Assembly: GCA_018873225.1 (NCBI GenBank)
Contig: JAEILZ010000003.1
Location: forward strand, 2,232,001 to 2,296,000
Direction of reading: 5' to 3'
DNA from: [Phialemoniopsis] sp. UDSM-2020
Taxonomy: Eukaryota; Ascomycota; Sordariomycetes; Thyridiales; Thyridiaceae
Length of the DNA stretch: 64,000 nucleotides
The position numbers were made by a program, and so were the translations under genes. Below the pieces are notes generated by a model. That model was given only the letters and a program-made list of their open reading frames with translations. It was not told the origin of the DNA and made no database searches. Below, in pieces: positions 1-11,824 of this stretch. Position 1 is the first letter of the stretch. The number at the start of each line of letters is the position of its first letter.

Positions 1-61
1 TGTTTACCATTTGGTTGCTTGCCTCGTGTTGGATCCTTTGGACTTGAACCCTCAGACTATT

Positions 62-1241
62 TTACTTGGCTCCAGAAGAGGCTTGCCTCTTACGAGCACC
101 CAAAACGGCCTTTCCTACACTACTGTCGTGAGCCTTCTCCAACTCTTTGGTGATCCACGAGCCGATATCCGCCATGGCATCCAGATCGACCCCAGTGCTC
201 ATGCCGAGGCTCTCGAGGAAGTACACAAGATTCTCGGTGGCCACATTACCGGTCGCTCCCGGACTATAGGGGCACCCGCCGAGACCTCCCACAGCGCTAT
301 CGAAAATCCGAATACCGTGCTCGAGGGATATAGCTGTGTTGACAAGAGCCTGGCCGTATGTGTCGTGGAAGTGCATTGCGATATCCTCATTCCTGATACC
401 TGCCGCAGTCATGCATCTCAAAAGCTCTTTGGTGCGTGGTGCTGTACCCATGCCGGTGGTATCTCCTAGCGATATCTCGTCGGCCCCCATCTCCAGCAGG
501 TCTGTAGCTATCTCGGCCACCCTGCGAGGGTCCACATCGTAACCTTCAAAAGGACATCCCAGAACCACGGAAATGTATGCTCGCACCCTCAGGTTTGCAT
601 CCTTCGCGCCGAGGATAACCTCCTTGAATCGCTCGAGGGAGGTGGCGATGTCGCAATTGAGGTTCTTCTTTGAGAAGGATTCGGTAGCTGCTGCAAATAC
701 GGCTACTTCCACGCCAGGCTTGTTCGGTGAGGACTTGTCTGGTTCTGCTGGTAGTTCGGTGGTGTATGCATTGGGATGTTGTTGAAGTATCTTATTGGCG
801 TTGCCGAGGCCCTTGATGTTGGGGGCAAGGAATGCGTATGATATGGGCACAGGGCTGGGGATTTTGTGCTCAAGAATATGCTGCAGGATTTCTCCAGAAT
901 TGTCCATCTGCCAAAAGGGTTGATTAGTTGCGCCGCTTCGCACTGCAGGCACAATGTCAACGCACCTGGGGCACCCATTTTGGCGAGACGAATGAGCCAG
1001 CTTCAATGGTGGAGAGGCCAGTCTGCGCCAATCGCTCAATCAACTCGATCTTTGTCGGCAATGGAATTGTCTTCTTCTCGTTTTGAAGTCCATCGCGGGG
1101 CCCGACCTCGACAATCTTGATGTGGTTGTCGAATGGTGGTGGAGGTGGCGTGGCTGTGTCGGTCGCCGTGGCCAGCCTTCGAACGTTGCTTGCGAGCACT
1201 TGCCGGACGCGCCGGCGCGCAATGGGTCGCAGTGCTTGCAT
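62..1241 (-). CDS. HMGCL: Hydroxymethylglutaryl-CoA lyase, mitochondrial
   Basis: Cleaves HMG-CoA to acetoacetate and acetyl-CoA, the last step of leucine degradation and a source of ketone bodies in the mitochondrion. Two exons, 1241-966 and 907-62, joined in phase 0 over a 58-nt intron (GTGCGT donor, CAG acceptor), give 373 residues. The first ~30 residues are Arg-rich with few acidic residues, as in a mitochondrial presequence. The TIM-barrel start carries VGPRDGLQNE (about 47-55, with the catalytic Arg-Asp). The family signature GGLGGCPYSPGATGN holds the active-site loop Cys at about 304. The C-terminus lacks a peroxisomal SKL-type signal. The ATG at 1241 opens the only frame with both presequence and catalytic start. 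Length is normal for fungal orthologues. The next gene rightwards lies 1.5 kb away and is divergent. Confidence 0.93.
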
Positions 1242-2748
1242 CTTGAATGGTTACCTCGCACATTCCATGAAGTGGTTGGATCCTCCTTGGAGTTTTCTCG
1301 ACTTTGCCTTGAAGTGAAGGAACAGTGCCGGCGGCGTTCGGTTGAGATGGAGTTCTGACGTCGGCTCATCGCATACCGTCGGCTTGGAAAGTCCGGGGTA
1401 ATCACGTGTGCCAGTGGACGCCTGACTTCGTACTCCGTACCTCCCTCGCTCAACCTTCCATCCCCACACCTCTCCTCACTGTGGGGAATGCCAAAAGAAT
1501 GAACATGGACATTTCACAAATGCCTTTCGATTATCCCACAAACTAGATAAACAATCGACGCATCCTCTGATTCGCTTATTAGGTCTATGAGCCTCACTCA
1601 GCTTCTCAGACCCGAATTGGGCACCCGTTAGCCTTGCCATCAGCTGCTAGAGCACCTCGAAGCAGCCCCTCATGTCGGATTTGATCCGATCCGAGGCGTG
1701 GTCAAGAAAGGCAAGTTTGGTCCTGTATGCACCTCTGTATGCCAATCGCCCAGCTTTTGCTAAAATCTGACCTTCTCCACAGGCAGCGTCAGCACTATAT
1801 ATATACAAGTAACTCTATGCGGATGCCAAGTCTTTGACCGTTGTCGAGTCTAAAAGCTGACCGAAGACCCGAGAACTGTTCATCGGTGCTTCGAAAGCCG
1901 GCACTGCCAAGTGAACACTACCCCGTAATCTATGTTCGGTCATCCCAATTGTTTGTCAACCTCCACGCTCTTCCCAATTTTCCATATCAAGACGCGAACC
2001 ACGCTTTGAAGGTATACGATGTGGTCTTTGCAGGTGACGATTCGGCTCCAAGGTCTTGCCCATCGATCTATCCTCTCCAATGGCAGATTCTTCCAAGTTC
2101 GGGTCAGGTTGAGGCAACGGTCACTTTGTTGCTAATTCATAGTCCGTGTCCTCAACCGGAATTGGGGCTAGAAAGTCAAGTGGGTGTCAGAAAGGTTGTC
2201 GGTTCTGGGCCAATCTCTACCCAAATCACTAACAAACTAAATGATCCATATGCTCTTAGGTAGTGGGATAATCCTGGGTGATCAATTATGAATTGAGGTA
2301 CATTCACGAGGAAAACCGTCAACTAGCCTGTCACCCACTTGAAAGTCTGGGAGTTCAATGCACTATCAAGGAGCTGCGCCGAAGGTTGTATCTTCTCGGT
2401 CTATTAAACCCAGAAACCAGGACATGGGAATTACAAGTCCTGTCAAGCGCATCCATCGCCCACTACTAGCCGTTTCCCCCATTGAGGTCGCTGTCAATAT
2501 TGATCGGCAAACCAGTAAATTGAGCAAGCTATGCAGGGATCTCCGCACTTGATACCTCCACAATGGGCTTGGGGCTCGTACGAACATTCAACCGAAATAC
2601 AAAGCTAGCAATACAAGGTCCGTTGTTAGCCTCGATTCTGTATGAGCTTCTCGGGCATCATGGAAAGGGTAAAAGGGACGTGGTTCTCCCTGCATTGGGT
2701 AGACTGCCTTACCGGGCAACTTCTGCAGGTTGCGTCGATTGAGTAGTC
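1242..2748. other. Intergenic, no supported gene
   Basis: Divergent promoter region between HMG-CoA lyase and the GH78 rhamnosidase. It holds a TATATATATA run near 1796-1805, but the only long frame after it (1841-2263) has no ATG and resembles no family, so I call no gene. Confidence 0.6.
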
Positions 2749-5700
2749 ATGAGGATCCCACTGTCCCTACTGAACTTGCTGCCCATTGTGGCCGGTTTGG
2801 CCATTGACTCAGGGTCCTTGCAAGTCGAAGGTGTCACCGCCCCGTTAGGAATTCACGTTACGAAACCTCGCCTCTCATGGCGCATGTCCTCGGATCTCCG
2901 TGGCGACGGCCAGACAGCGTATCAAGTGCAGGCTTCCTCGGGTAACTCCTTTGACGCTCCCGATCTCTGGGACAGTGGCAAGACGCTCTACAGCAAGCCC
3001 TTTGCTCAGTACAATGGCAAAGAGCTTGGCTCCAGGCAGGCTGTCTACTGGCGAGCTCGTCTCTGGGATCTGAATGACAAGCCCTCAGAGTGGAGTGAAG
3101 CGTCGACTTTCGAGATTGGGTTGCTTGATAAGAGCGAATGGAAAGCGAACTGGATCACCAATCCCAAGTTCAAGACCGGGGTCAATGCTCTGCCCATGTT
3201 CGCGAAAGAGTTCAGTGTCGCTTGTGAGAAAGTCGACCAAGCCCGACTGTACATCACTGGCCTCGGTGTGTTCGCCGCCGAGATCAACGGCAAACCTGTT
3301 AGCACCGAGGTTCTCGGTCCTGGCTACTCCACGATCAACCGGACCATCCTTTATCGCACGTACGATGTGACCGACCTGATCCAGGCTGGAGACAATGTGC
3401 TTGGTGCCGAACTCGGCAAGGGCACTTATGATGCCGAGAAAGGCTTATGGAAGCGATAGTAAGATTTCCATCTCTTGCGCTTCGATTACATCCACAAAAT
3501 TTTGACTTCGAGGAATTCTAGCATGAAGTTTACCGTCGATCCTAAACCCCTGGTCCTCAAAGCTCAACTCGAATACAAGTGCGGCGGACAAGGCGAGACC
3601 ATCCTATCTGATGATACCTGGGTGACCAGTGTAGATGGACCACTCCTAGAGGCCTCGTGGTATGGCGGCGAAGAGTTTGACGCACGCAGGGTCATTCCAG
3701 ATTGGTCAAGCCCCAAAGGAAATCGGTCAACCTGGGAGCATGCCACAGTGTCTTCAGGCCCCCCTGGCCCGGAGGGTGAGTTCTTTGGCCAAATTGCTCC
3801 TCAATTGAAGGTCACCGAGACAGTGCAGGCCAAGTCACTCAAACAGGTAAGTTGAGCCTTTTTACTCTACCCTTTCTTCTACGCAAGGGATATACTAACT
3901 TGAAATGATGACAAGGCTGGTTCACAATGGGTTTATGATATGGGCGTCAACTATGCTGGTTGGTTCACCTTTACGATGGACGGCCGTGGTCATGCTGGCG
4001 AGAGGATTGTGTTCTGGCCATCCGAGAATGTCACTGAAGAGGGTGCACCCGATCAAGAGTCCAGCGGTCGCCCCATCTTTGACGGGTACACACTGGCCGG
4101 CCTGGAGGTGGAGTCTTTCACGCCAAAATTCATGTATCACGGCAATCAATACATCGGGGTATGTTATTCGCAATGTCGTGTGGTATAAGAGGCTCAGTAC
4201 TGACAGTCAATGCCAGGTCAACACCACTTGGGAGCCCAAGCTCTCTGACATGACGGGCTATGTCATCCGGGCAGACAATGAAGTGTCAGGCACCATGAAG
4301 ACCAGCAACACACTGTTCAACCAGATCCACCAGATCATTGAGCGGTCCGTACAAGTAAGTACAGCACAACCTGATAGCGTCAGTCGCCTCTACAAAAGCC
4401 ACTAACATAATACAAGGGCAACATGCACACTGTGCTCACCGATTGTCCAACACGCGAGAAGCTCGGTTGGCTAGAACAAGACCATCTCGCCTTTGAGACT
4501 GTCGCTCGGGCATACGATATCGGCGCATACGGCCACGATTTTGTACGCACAATGGCTGATGCGCAGGCCGTCTGGGGCCCGAAGGGCCTCATCCCTGCAA
4601 CAGCACCGGAATACGTCGTCTTCGCAGGGAAATGGGAGATGTATCGCAGCGACCCTAATTGGGGCAACGCCATCATCCGCTTCCCACTCAAGCTGTGGGA
4701 GTACTACGGCGATACATCTGCCCTCGAGACATACTACCCCATCATGGAAGAGTACATGGACTATGTGGCCACCCGCCGCAACAGTTCTGAGCTGCCTGTC
4801 ATTGACGACGGGATTGGCCTTGCCGACTGGGAGACCATCGACCACTCCACGCCGACTGGGTTCACCAACACGTACGCGTACCAGCAGGCCGCTGCAGGCA
4901 TGGTACAGATCGCCAAAGTCCTGCGCAAGTGCGCCGATGCCAGCAAGTGGGCGAAGCTCGAGAAGGAGATTCAGGTGGCTGCGCACAAGGCGTGGTTCAA
5001 CACGACTGGCGGCAAGCCGCACTATGCCTCAGACAGCGAGGCTAGTAATGCGCTGGCTTTGGATATGGGCATCGTGCCGGCCGAGCATCAGGATGAGATA
5101 TTTGATGCTCTTCTCCGCTCTCTGGAGCGGGAGAACTGGCACTTCACCGTCGGAGAGATCGGAATTCCTGCCCTCTTCCGGGTACTGATGGCTCGTGGCC
5201 GTAATGACATCCTCTTTACCCTCATGAACCAGAGAACTTCTGCTAGTTACGGCTACCAGATCGAACATGGTGCCACAAGTCTGTGGGAACACTGGTAGGG
5301 GATGGCCTCTCCTGACAACTCTTAAGATAAGCAGGCTAATGCGATAATTTAGGGATGGCAACAACGAGGGTGTCGGCTCCCTGAATCACTTCATGTACGG
5401 CTTCCCCGACATGTGGCTGAACCGACTCAGTGGCCTTGCGCCATCCGCTGGCTCCAGCATGTGGAACCGCATCGACTACGCACCCATTGTCGTCGGCGAC
5501 CTGACTGGCGCCAGTGCCAGCTACCGCACGCCGTATGGCCATGCGAACGCAAGCTGGATACTCGACGGCTCGAGTCTCACATATGATGTCGTCGTCCCTG
5601 TGGGCGCCAACGGTTTTGTCTCCCTAAATGGCACCAGCTTCACTGAAAGTGGTATCAGGATGGAGGCTGGCAAGTCGGGCATCCGCACAGTCTCCGAAAA

Positions 5701-5770
5701 GGATGGCATGACCACCATCGAGATCGGATCAGGGAGCTACAGCTTCAAGGGAGATATCCATCGAGCATAG
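2749..5770 (+). CDS. Secreted alpha-L-rhamnosidase, GH78
   Basis: Hydrolyses terminal alpha-L-rhamnose from plant flavonoid glycosides or pectin-derived oligosaccharides outside the cell. Six exons: 2749-3458, 3522-3846, 3916-4158, 4217-4354, 4417-5294 and 5353-5770, with introns of 58-69 nt. All phases agree and give 903 residues. Residues 1-18 are a hydrophobic signal peptide. A beta-sandwich N-terminal part follows (TAPLGIHVTKPRLSWRM near residue 30, typical of GH78). The (alpha/alpha)6 catalytic domain starts around residue 470 with TDCPTREKLGW. The DxxxxE pair here (Asp481, Glu486) matches the acidic catalytic cluster of GH78. A later SLWEHWDGNNEGVGSLNH segment forms the rest of the site. 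Length suits fungal GH78 enzymes. A second, unrelated rhamnosidase lies at 18943. Confidence 0.93.
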
Positions 5771-6500
5771 GCTTTGGTAGCTCATACTGAATTTAAATGA
5801 TTGAGTTATTAATCCCACAGAGCACCTGAGAACTCCTACAAATGCTAGTCAATACAAAATATGAGAACGCGTGACAGAGATAATGTCCAACCAGAAGAAG
5901 AGCTACAAGTGATCATCGTGACTTGAGACTAAACTAAGGAGAATCCATCGGTGATATTTCAAGCGGTTGACAACCATTAGAACCGCAGATATTGTCGAGG
6001 ATTAGGGTCATCCTCATGCACGCCTCCATCTCTGTTTGAGGGATTACAGCAAAGCCAGGTGGCGGGCGATGCGGTTGACTGCCACCTGGCGAGTCTGAGT
6101 GTTGAAACCGTCTGATGCTGTAGCCAGGGTCGTATGGCAATTGAGGTATACAGTCAATATTTACATTGCTGAGGAATTCCAGGTGCTGACCAGGCTTTTG
6201 GTCCGGTTTAACTGGCTTGGCAGGTTCAATGCTGCAGGGGTGGCCATTCAGCAATGATTAGTTCCTAGTAGCAGCAAGAGAGGAGATGGAAACCACAAGG
6301 TGATGTTGAAACATAAAATACAGGAGGGGTTTCTGCAGACTCTGGCAGGCCGAAACAAGAGAAGGGAAGAACGGATGGCTAAAAGTCGGTTTTTGTGACA
6401 CGACATTCCAGAAGACTAAGGAGACCAGAGTGGCTGACAGCCAGCAAGACACGATGGCAAAGTATTGGGCAAAGTAAAATGAAAATTCGTTCAACACAAA
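5771..6500. other. Intergenic, no supported gene
   Basis: 3' flank of the GH78 gene. Minus-strand frames at 5934-6254 and 6258-6497 are open but begin without ATG and have no recognisable motif. I see no splice pair that joins them convincingly to the ORF above. Confidence 0.5.
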
Positions 6501-6842
6501 TTAATTGAGATCGTACATCACTTCAACGTCCAAAGTCCTCCCAGCGGTCACGGAAGAGTGCTCCAAAGCATCGTTGTCCAGGGCGACGACCATGGGTTCG
6601 TCAGATAATTGGGCGATGACGCAGTACGCGGGGTTGGCGTGGGGGTTTGAGAGGTCTGATGAAGGGGCTTGGCAGGGTCCAAGGGCCGCCATTAGGGGAT
6701 CCACGGCGACCCGGTCCGCTGGAACGTGGCTTGCGACCTGCGCTAGGGGCACGACAGGTGCTGTGGCAGGTAATTGGAGCGCTGCCTCGGAGGCGAGAGC
6801 AAGCGGTGCTGGTACGACGGCCGCCGGGAACTCTGTAGCCAT
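6501..6842 (-). CDS. Possible small hypothetical protein (113 codons)
   Basis: Single open frame from a true ATG at 6842 to a stop at 6501. It encodes an Ala/Pro/Val-rich N-terminal half and an acidic C-terminal half ending in VEVMYDLN. I recognise no family. The opposite strand is also open over the same stretch (6505-6870), so openness alone is weak evidence because the DNA is GC-rich here. No signal peptide or membrane segment is visible. It may be a real small gene, an exon of a larger one, or chance. Confidence 0.25.
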   Translation of the reverse strand: MATEFPAAVVPAPLALASEAALQLPATAPVVPLAQVASHVPADRVAVDPLMAALGPCQAPSSDLSNPHANPAYCVIAQLSDEPMVVALDNDALEHSSVTAGRTLDVEVMYDLN

Positions 6843-6918
6843 GATGAATGAGGGCGTGCTGGGTTGTTGATAATGTGTCTTTTGTGAATACTAGCCTAGC
6901 ACTGGACAACATCAAGGC

Positions 6919-7203
6919 CTAATCGTTCGACATAGGGATGGTTTGCTGCACGCCCCTGCGAATTTCGGTCCAGCCAGGTAAGCTCTGAATAACAGTAAAT
7001 TTGATGATACCTGGTCTGGTTAGTCGACAAGGAGACCGTGTTATATACATATCTCCTGTGTAGTCTCCTTCTGCCGGCCATGGGCCCCTTCTTTCCATGC
7101 TGTCAGTATTGGTTGCCCCCACGGGCTTTTCGAACGAGGAAGTGTGGGCGTCCATAGCATAGGTCCCGTGAGGCTTCAAAGTCTGGCCGTTTTCGGTGCT
7201 CAT
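6919..7203 (-). CDS. Possible small gene or first exon, unknown
   Basis: Frame from ATG 7203 to a stop at 6919, 94 codons, hydrophilic, starting MSTENGQTLKPHGTYAMDAH. Inside it lies a plausible intron: GTATAT donor, CGACTAACC branch site, TTATTCAG acceptor, about 64 nt. The true product could therefore be a shorter spliced peptide with a different C-terminus. A TTTTAAG element sits about 30 nt upstream of the ATG. I cannot assign a function. It is in the same orientation as the ORF at 6501-6842 and could share a transcript with it. Confidence 0.25.
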   Translation of the reverse strand: MSTENGQTLKPHGTYAMDAHTSSFEKPVGATNTDSMERRGPWPAEGDYTGDMYITRSPCRLTRPGIIKFTVIQSLPGWTEIRRGVQQTIPMSND

Positions 7204-8574
7204 AGCTCAGGACGAACCCTCCCATCCGCTTAAAAGCCAACAAGAAGGATGGTCGACCGTCTTGGCAGGCGTAATGTTATTCGTCTCTCTAATCTTCCGT
7301 GTCACACTAAATGGCGAGGCCAACTCTGACGGAGCCAGATCGGAATGGCACGGCTGTCAGATCTTTACCGTCGTACGCTAGGCATTAGAAAACAGGCCAG
7401 AATGACGTCCCGAGCAGTTTCTAAACGGTCGTGTCCGTAAGGCATCCAAAGGCTACTTGTGCTCTGCCTAACACCCAGGCTGGTTCGGGGATGCAATAGG
7501 CCACGGCTGCCCACATGGCCATGGCGGGACAACTCAGAGCAGGCTGGAAGCATGCCCGAGTCCAATTACTTGACCCTGTGCCTTGCTTTAGCTTGGATTC
7601 ATGACGTAGAAAACGGACCATAACAGAGCTGTCAAGTCAACTTGGGGGTAAGAGGCTGAATTTGCCACTCGGAAAGTATGGCTTGAGTTCCCCGGCTGTG
7701 CTTGGTGTGGTGACATGTCGGGGTCCAGAGGAAGTACTGAATTGACTAGCCTTGCAAGCGAGCTGAAGAACTGCTCGGTGTACGGCATGATTGCTCACGA
7801 AAATTGCAGTCCTGCTCGAATTCAGCGGCTGCTTTGACAACCCGAAAAATCCCATAAGGCAGGTCATGGGATTCTTAATGATCGGCGGGATCTGCAATGT
7901 ATCTGTCCGTATGAGAACCCTGACTACCCCGACCATCTCCAATCGCAGACGGGATGGCCCGCACTCGTGTCGGCGGGGACAGTACGTACTCCGTAATTTT
8001 TGTGACTTCCAGCATAGAGGGGTCCTAAGCCGTTCTTCCGCGCTCAACGTCAACACTGTCAGATTCGAATTGAGTTCCTATTCCTACCACGTAGATGAAG
8101 ACCGATGGCATCGTAAATGGCACTGCACAAGGCTGCCTCCCACGAATGACGTTCAAAAAGGTACGTATCCTGGGTCAAAAATGATGTCAGCGGCTGGATT
8201 TGTGACAGGACCCTTGGCTCCGCCCACTTGTTGGCGCGTAGTACAATCGTACGATCAATCAATCCGAGGGATTGGTGACGAATTAGAAAAGAGTTCTCGG
8301 CCAAAAACACCACCAACTGCCACACACATGTATTCGCTGGATTCAATTTGGTATTGATGCTGACTCGACCTTGGAACTACCCAGGGAGATACTAGAGAAG
8401 CTCTTCAGTTTCTTGAATTTTGTTTTGCGTCGTGCCATTATGATGGAAGCGTCTCATCGTCAAAGTGTTGTAGTGGATGTCTTCCATGCAAAACAATTGG
8501 CCACATATGCCAGTCGTCATTGGCTTCCAAAAATGAGATAAAGATATTTCGAGTCCTTTTTCTCGTGTTCCTCC
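7204..8574. other. Intergenic, no supported gene
   Basis: Frames on both strands (7637-8056 minus, 7791-8357 plus) overlap each other, show no family motif and have unconvincing composition. The region is likely the 3' flank of the P450 gene plus the promoter of the small ORF at 7203. Confidence 0.5.
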
Positions 8575-10484
8575 TTATGTGGTCTGCTGCCTTGCCTTCT
8601 CACTCAATTTCACCTTGACAAGCATTCCATCCTTTGGCCTGGACGTGACCTGCATAGTCTAATGCATGTCACAGTTAGCATACACCAATCGGAGACAGGC
8701 GGGCATGGGGGTGAAGACTTGCCTGGTACAACTTCTCCTTGACCTCATACTGGCCCATCTTGTTTTCAAAAGGCTTTCCGTCCTTGTCATGCGCCAACTC
8801 GCCCAGGCCGACCTTGACGAAGTCGAATCTCCGCACAACACAGGCCAAGATCACGCGGGCCTCAATATTGGCCAGCTCCTGTCCGATACAGTTGCGCGGG
8901 CCTCGCTCAAATGGTCGCCATGCGCTGGCTGGCGTCTTCTTCTCGTCTTGATTCTTCAGCCCAGCTTTCTCGTTTGTCTCGTCCGCCAGTCCGCTGTTGG
9001 TGGCCTCGGAAGTGTCCGTGTCACCGAGCCAGCGTTCCGGGAAGAAGTCATGGGCCGTCTCGCCATAGACCTTCTCATCGCGTTGAATGATGTAGTGGTT
9101 CAGGTAGATCACCATGCCATCGATCGGGAATTGCTGACCTGTCTCGGTATGCGTGACGACAAAGTTGTTGCCCGGGGGAGATAACCGCGCAGTACCTGCC
9201 GGCGGGTGAAGACGGAGTGTCTCCTTGATAACGGCCGATGTGTACACCATTCGTCGCACAATGTCGTCACCGCTAGAGATGAGCTTGCGCCGAACAACGT
9301 CTGGGTCGGTCTCAGAACCAAAGAGTTCGTCGAGCTCGCTCCGAATCGCCTGCAATGCCCGGGGTGTCCGCGACAGCTCATAGAATGCCCATTGCAACAG
9401 GATGCTGGTGGTGTCATGGCCGGCGAAGAGAAACGATTTCAGTTGGTCGCATGTTGCCTCAACGACAGCGTCGTCGACCTTGTCAAGCCCCTGAAGACTC
9501 AGAGAGAGAACACTTCGTGACTTCTTCTTGGTTTGGCCAGTCTCCTGTCTCTCCGCGTTATACTTTGACCAGACCAATGCCCGAAGCTTCTCCTGTAGCA
9601 TGCGGGAATAGCGGCTTCGCCTAGAGGCAAGGAACGGATTGTAGAACTTGAATCCGCGGTTAGTGTCATTATCGTAAGTCTTCATAAGTTTACGATAAAG
9701 AGTAAGCGTGTCGTCTTGATCCTTCTCATCAAGCTGAGCACCGAAATCTACGTCCATCACAACAGCGCCTGGATAGAGTTCAGCAGATGATTCAGGCACA
9801 GTGAGATCGAGGGGTCAAAGCCTGACTGACCGATGATATCAAAAGTGAGTCCGGTCAGATAGTATTCCAGGACGAACTCTTCCCCTGTCTTAGCAAGGCG
9901 CTCCAAGTGATCAACAAAGAACTTCGTCTTGTCGACGATAAGCGGCAAAAGCGTGAGGAGATGTTGCGGGGCGAAACCTGGATTGAATCGCTTTCGAAGC
10001 GCTTTCCATTGCTCTCCCTAGGGGGATATGTCAGCCGACACCCAACCTCGTGTAAGCCATGCAGGCATAGTTTTACCTCGTTGATCAGAATGGATTGATA
10101 ACCAATGAGTGGCAGCAGATTCGAAAAAGTGGGCGATTTGGGTACACTCCAGTGGTAGGACTTGGAGACCTTGGAGACCTGCTCAGCCAGGTCGTGGTCG
10201 CAGATGATGGCCATGGGATACTGCATCGGCCAGGTATCAATGGCGAACATTGGGGGGTTCCCTAACTTCTCGCGCATTTTGGTGAACGCGAGATCGACGT
10301 GCCCTTGTGGAGGGCCGCTCTGCAGGTACTCATGAATGTTCTTGAGGTCGCCCCATACCAACGACAGAGGTCGCAGCTGTGGCAAGCCAGCAAGCTGCTT
10401 GTAGCGATGGTAGCGGAGGCGCGTGTAGAGGTAAACCAGGACCAGCGGGATCGCCGCGAGAATGAGGGGACCAACCCCGACCAT
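8575..10484 (-). CDS. Cytochrome P450 monooxygenase (CYP4/CYP52-like fungal class)
   Basis: Haem-thiolate monooxygenase anchored in the ER, with unknown substrate. Four exons: 10484-10077, 10017-9831, 9768-8723 and 8649-8575, giving 571 residues. The ATG at 10484 is chosen because the longer open frame (to 10595) starts at a GTG and has no upstream ATG. This start places a hydrophobic anchor at residues 5-22. Hallmarks are the I-helix AGHDTTS (314-320), the K-helix ETLR (381-384), and the haem loop FERGPRNCIG with Cys492. The exon 2/3 junction rebuilds DIIGAVVMDVDFGAQ, typical of this class. The last intron uses a GC donor. The resemblance to mycotoxin-pathway P450s is only at clan level. The nearest other oxidative gene is the ABM protein at 14.5 kb. 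Confidence 0.9.
8650..8722 (-). other. GC-AG intron in the P450 gene
   Basis: Exon 3 ends TACCAG and is followed by GCAAGT instead of GTAAGT. The intron has a GCTAACT branch site and a TATGCAG acceptor. Removing these 73 nt appends VTSRPKDGMLVKVKL and nine more residues, the normal P450 C-terminus. Reading through would end in an unrelated tail. Confidence 0.8.
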
Positions 10485-11824
10485 GGCGGGCAAAAGTTGA
10501 CCGATGTCACTCGAGTAGAAGATGCCAGTAGGTGGTTCCAGGAGGCTGATAGAACAACAGGAGAAAAAGGCGATAGCTAGTAGACTGCTAAACACCAGTC
10601 TTTTTCGGGCTTGAGCAAGACGTGAAAGCGTTGAGCAGTAGAAATACGAAGAAGCACATTGGCTAGTGATTTATTAAAGTGCGTAGGAGTTCCATGGATA
10701 ATTACTCGTGACAGGACCCTGTCACCCCGTCTACTTAGTACCTAATCGAAGCGGCCACGCTAGGTGACTAGTGAAGAAAGGTCCGAGCCAGCACGCAGTC
10801 GCCTCACCACCTACGGAGGTACGGTTACGAGTACTCGCTCACTCGGATTACTAGTGTACTACTACGACGGTTGCAGGCTTTACGTTCCGAAAGGGCCTCC
10901 CTGGTCGCGTCCGCCCTTGGCTCTATCGACACTGAACCCGATCGCATGACTTTTGCCGTCTATCTGCGCGTACGGAGGTACACATGGCCTCAGTCGTGAC
11001 AGGGATAAGATATACGATTCACGGTGTGCCTACCTATCACCACTTTACAGGCTCTTCGTCTCTCTCATGTGGCCTTCGGAAAGGTGAAGACAGCATTGGT
11101 GAGGATTGTCAAGCGATGTTGAGTACGTGCAACCAATGCTCGGAGAGGTGGCGCTACCCTAGACTTTTGTACACACCTACTTTACACTGGAAGATCGACA
11201 ATTCACGCATGCATGTCTGGTCTTTTCTTGCTCGGTAGCTGCTAACCCCATTTGCAAGAATAAACCGTCTTGTCAACGGGACGGAGCCATCAAATGAGCC
11301 GCCTCGCACTCCGTAACGCGACTAGGGACACCCAGCCTGTCAAGATTGCACCGTTGCATGCAGCCCCCAACCGGCTCTGCGTCTGCCCGAACCGAACATT
11401 CTTCCAGGCATGTACAAGATCCACTTTAATTGTACAGCTAAGTCGTACAGAGCAGGGCCAGTTGTGCATGGGTACCTCTCTTGAAGCTCGCATGCTTTAT
11501 CATCAGTTTTTATTGTGATCGGAGACAGTGAATCCTCGAATATTGCAACCTTGGATTTTTATGGATCGGCTCCATTTAGATGATGCTACGACTAACAATG
11601 ATTGCCCCTTCAGCAGGAGGAGTTCGTGATCAGCGCGGCGCAGCACAAAACAGTGGATCATCAACATTAACCTTAACAAGAAACCTTAAATAACCCTGAA
11701 TCCTTATGCGACGACCCGAGAGACTGCAATCACTGTATTTCAAGACAGGCAAAGGTACAATGGTCATGGCGAAAACAATCAAATTCTGACATAGAAAACA
11801 AGGAAAGAGTCTAATCGCGCTGTC
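10485..11824. other. Intergenic, no supported gene
   Basis: P450 promoter and 3' flank of the ankyrin gene. Short plus-strand frames near 10764, 10984 and 11270 show no motif. Several CTACGGAGGTAC-like words occur, as is common in ascomycete intergenic DNA. Confidence 0.55.

Noticed and set aside
1841..2263. Open 140-codon plus-strand frame after a TATA-like run
   Set aside because: It begins with TTG, the nearest upstream ATG is followed by a stop, and no motif is visible.
11660..11705. CCTTAA/TTAACC words resembling telomere-like repeats
   Set aside because: Only a few degenerate units; not a telomere or interstitial telomeric array.
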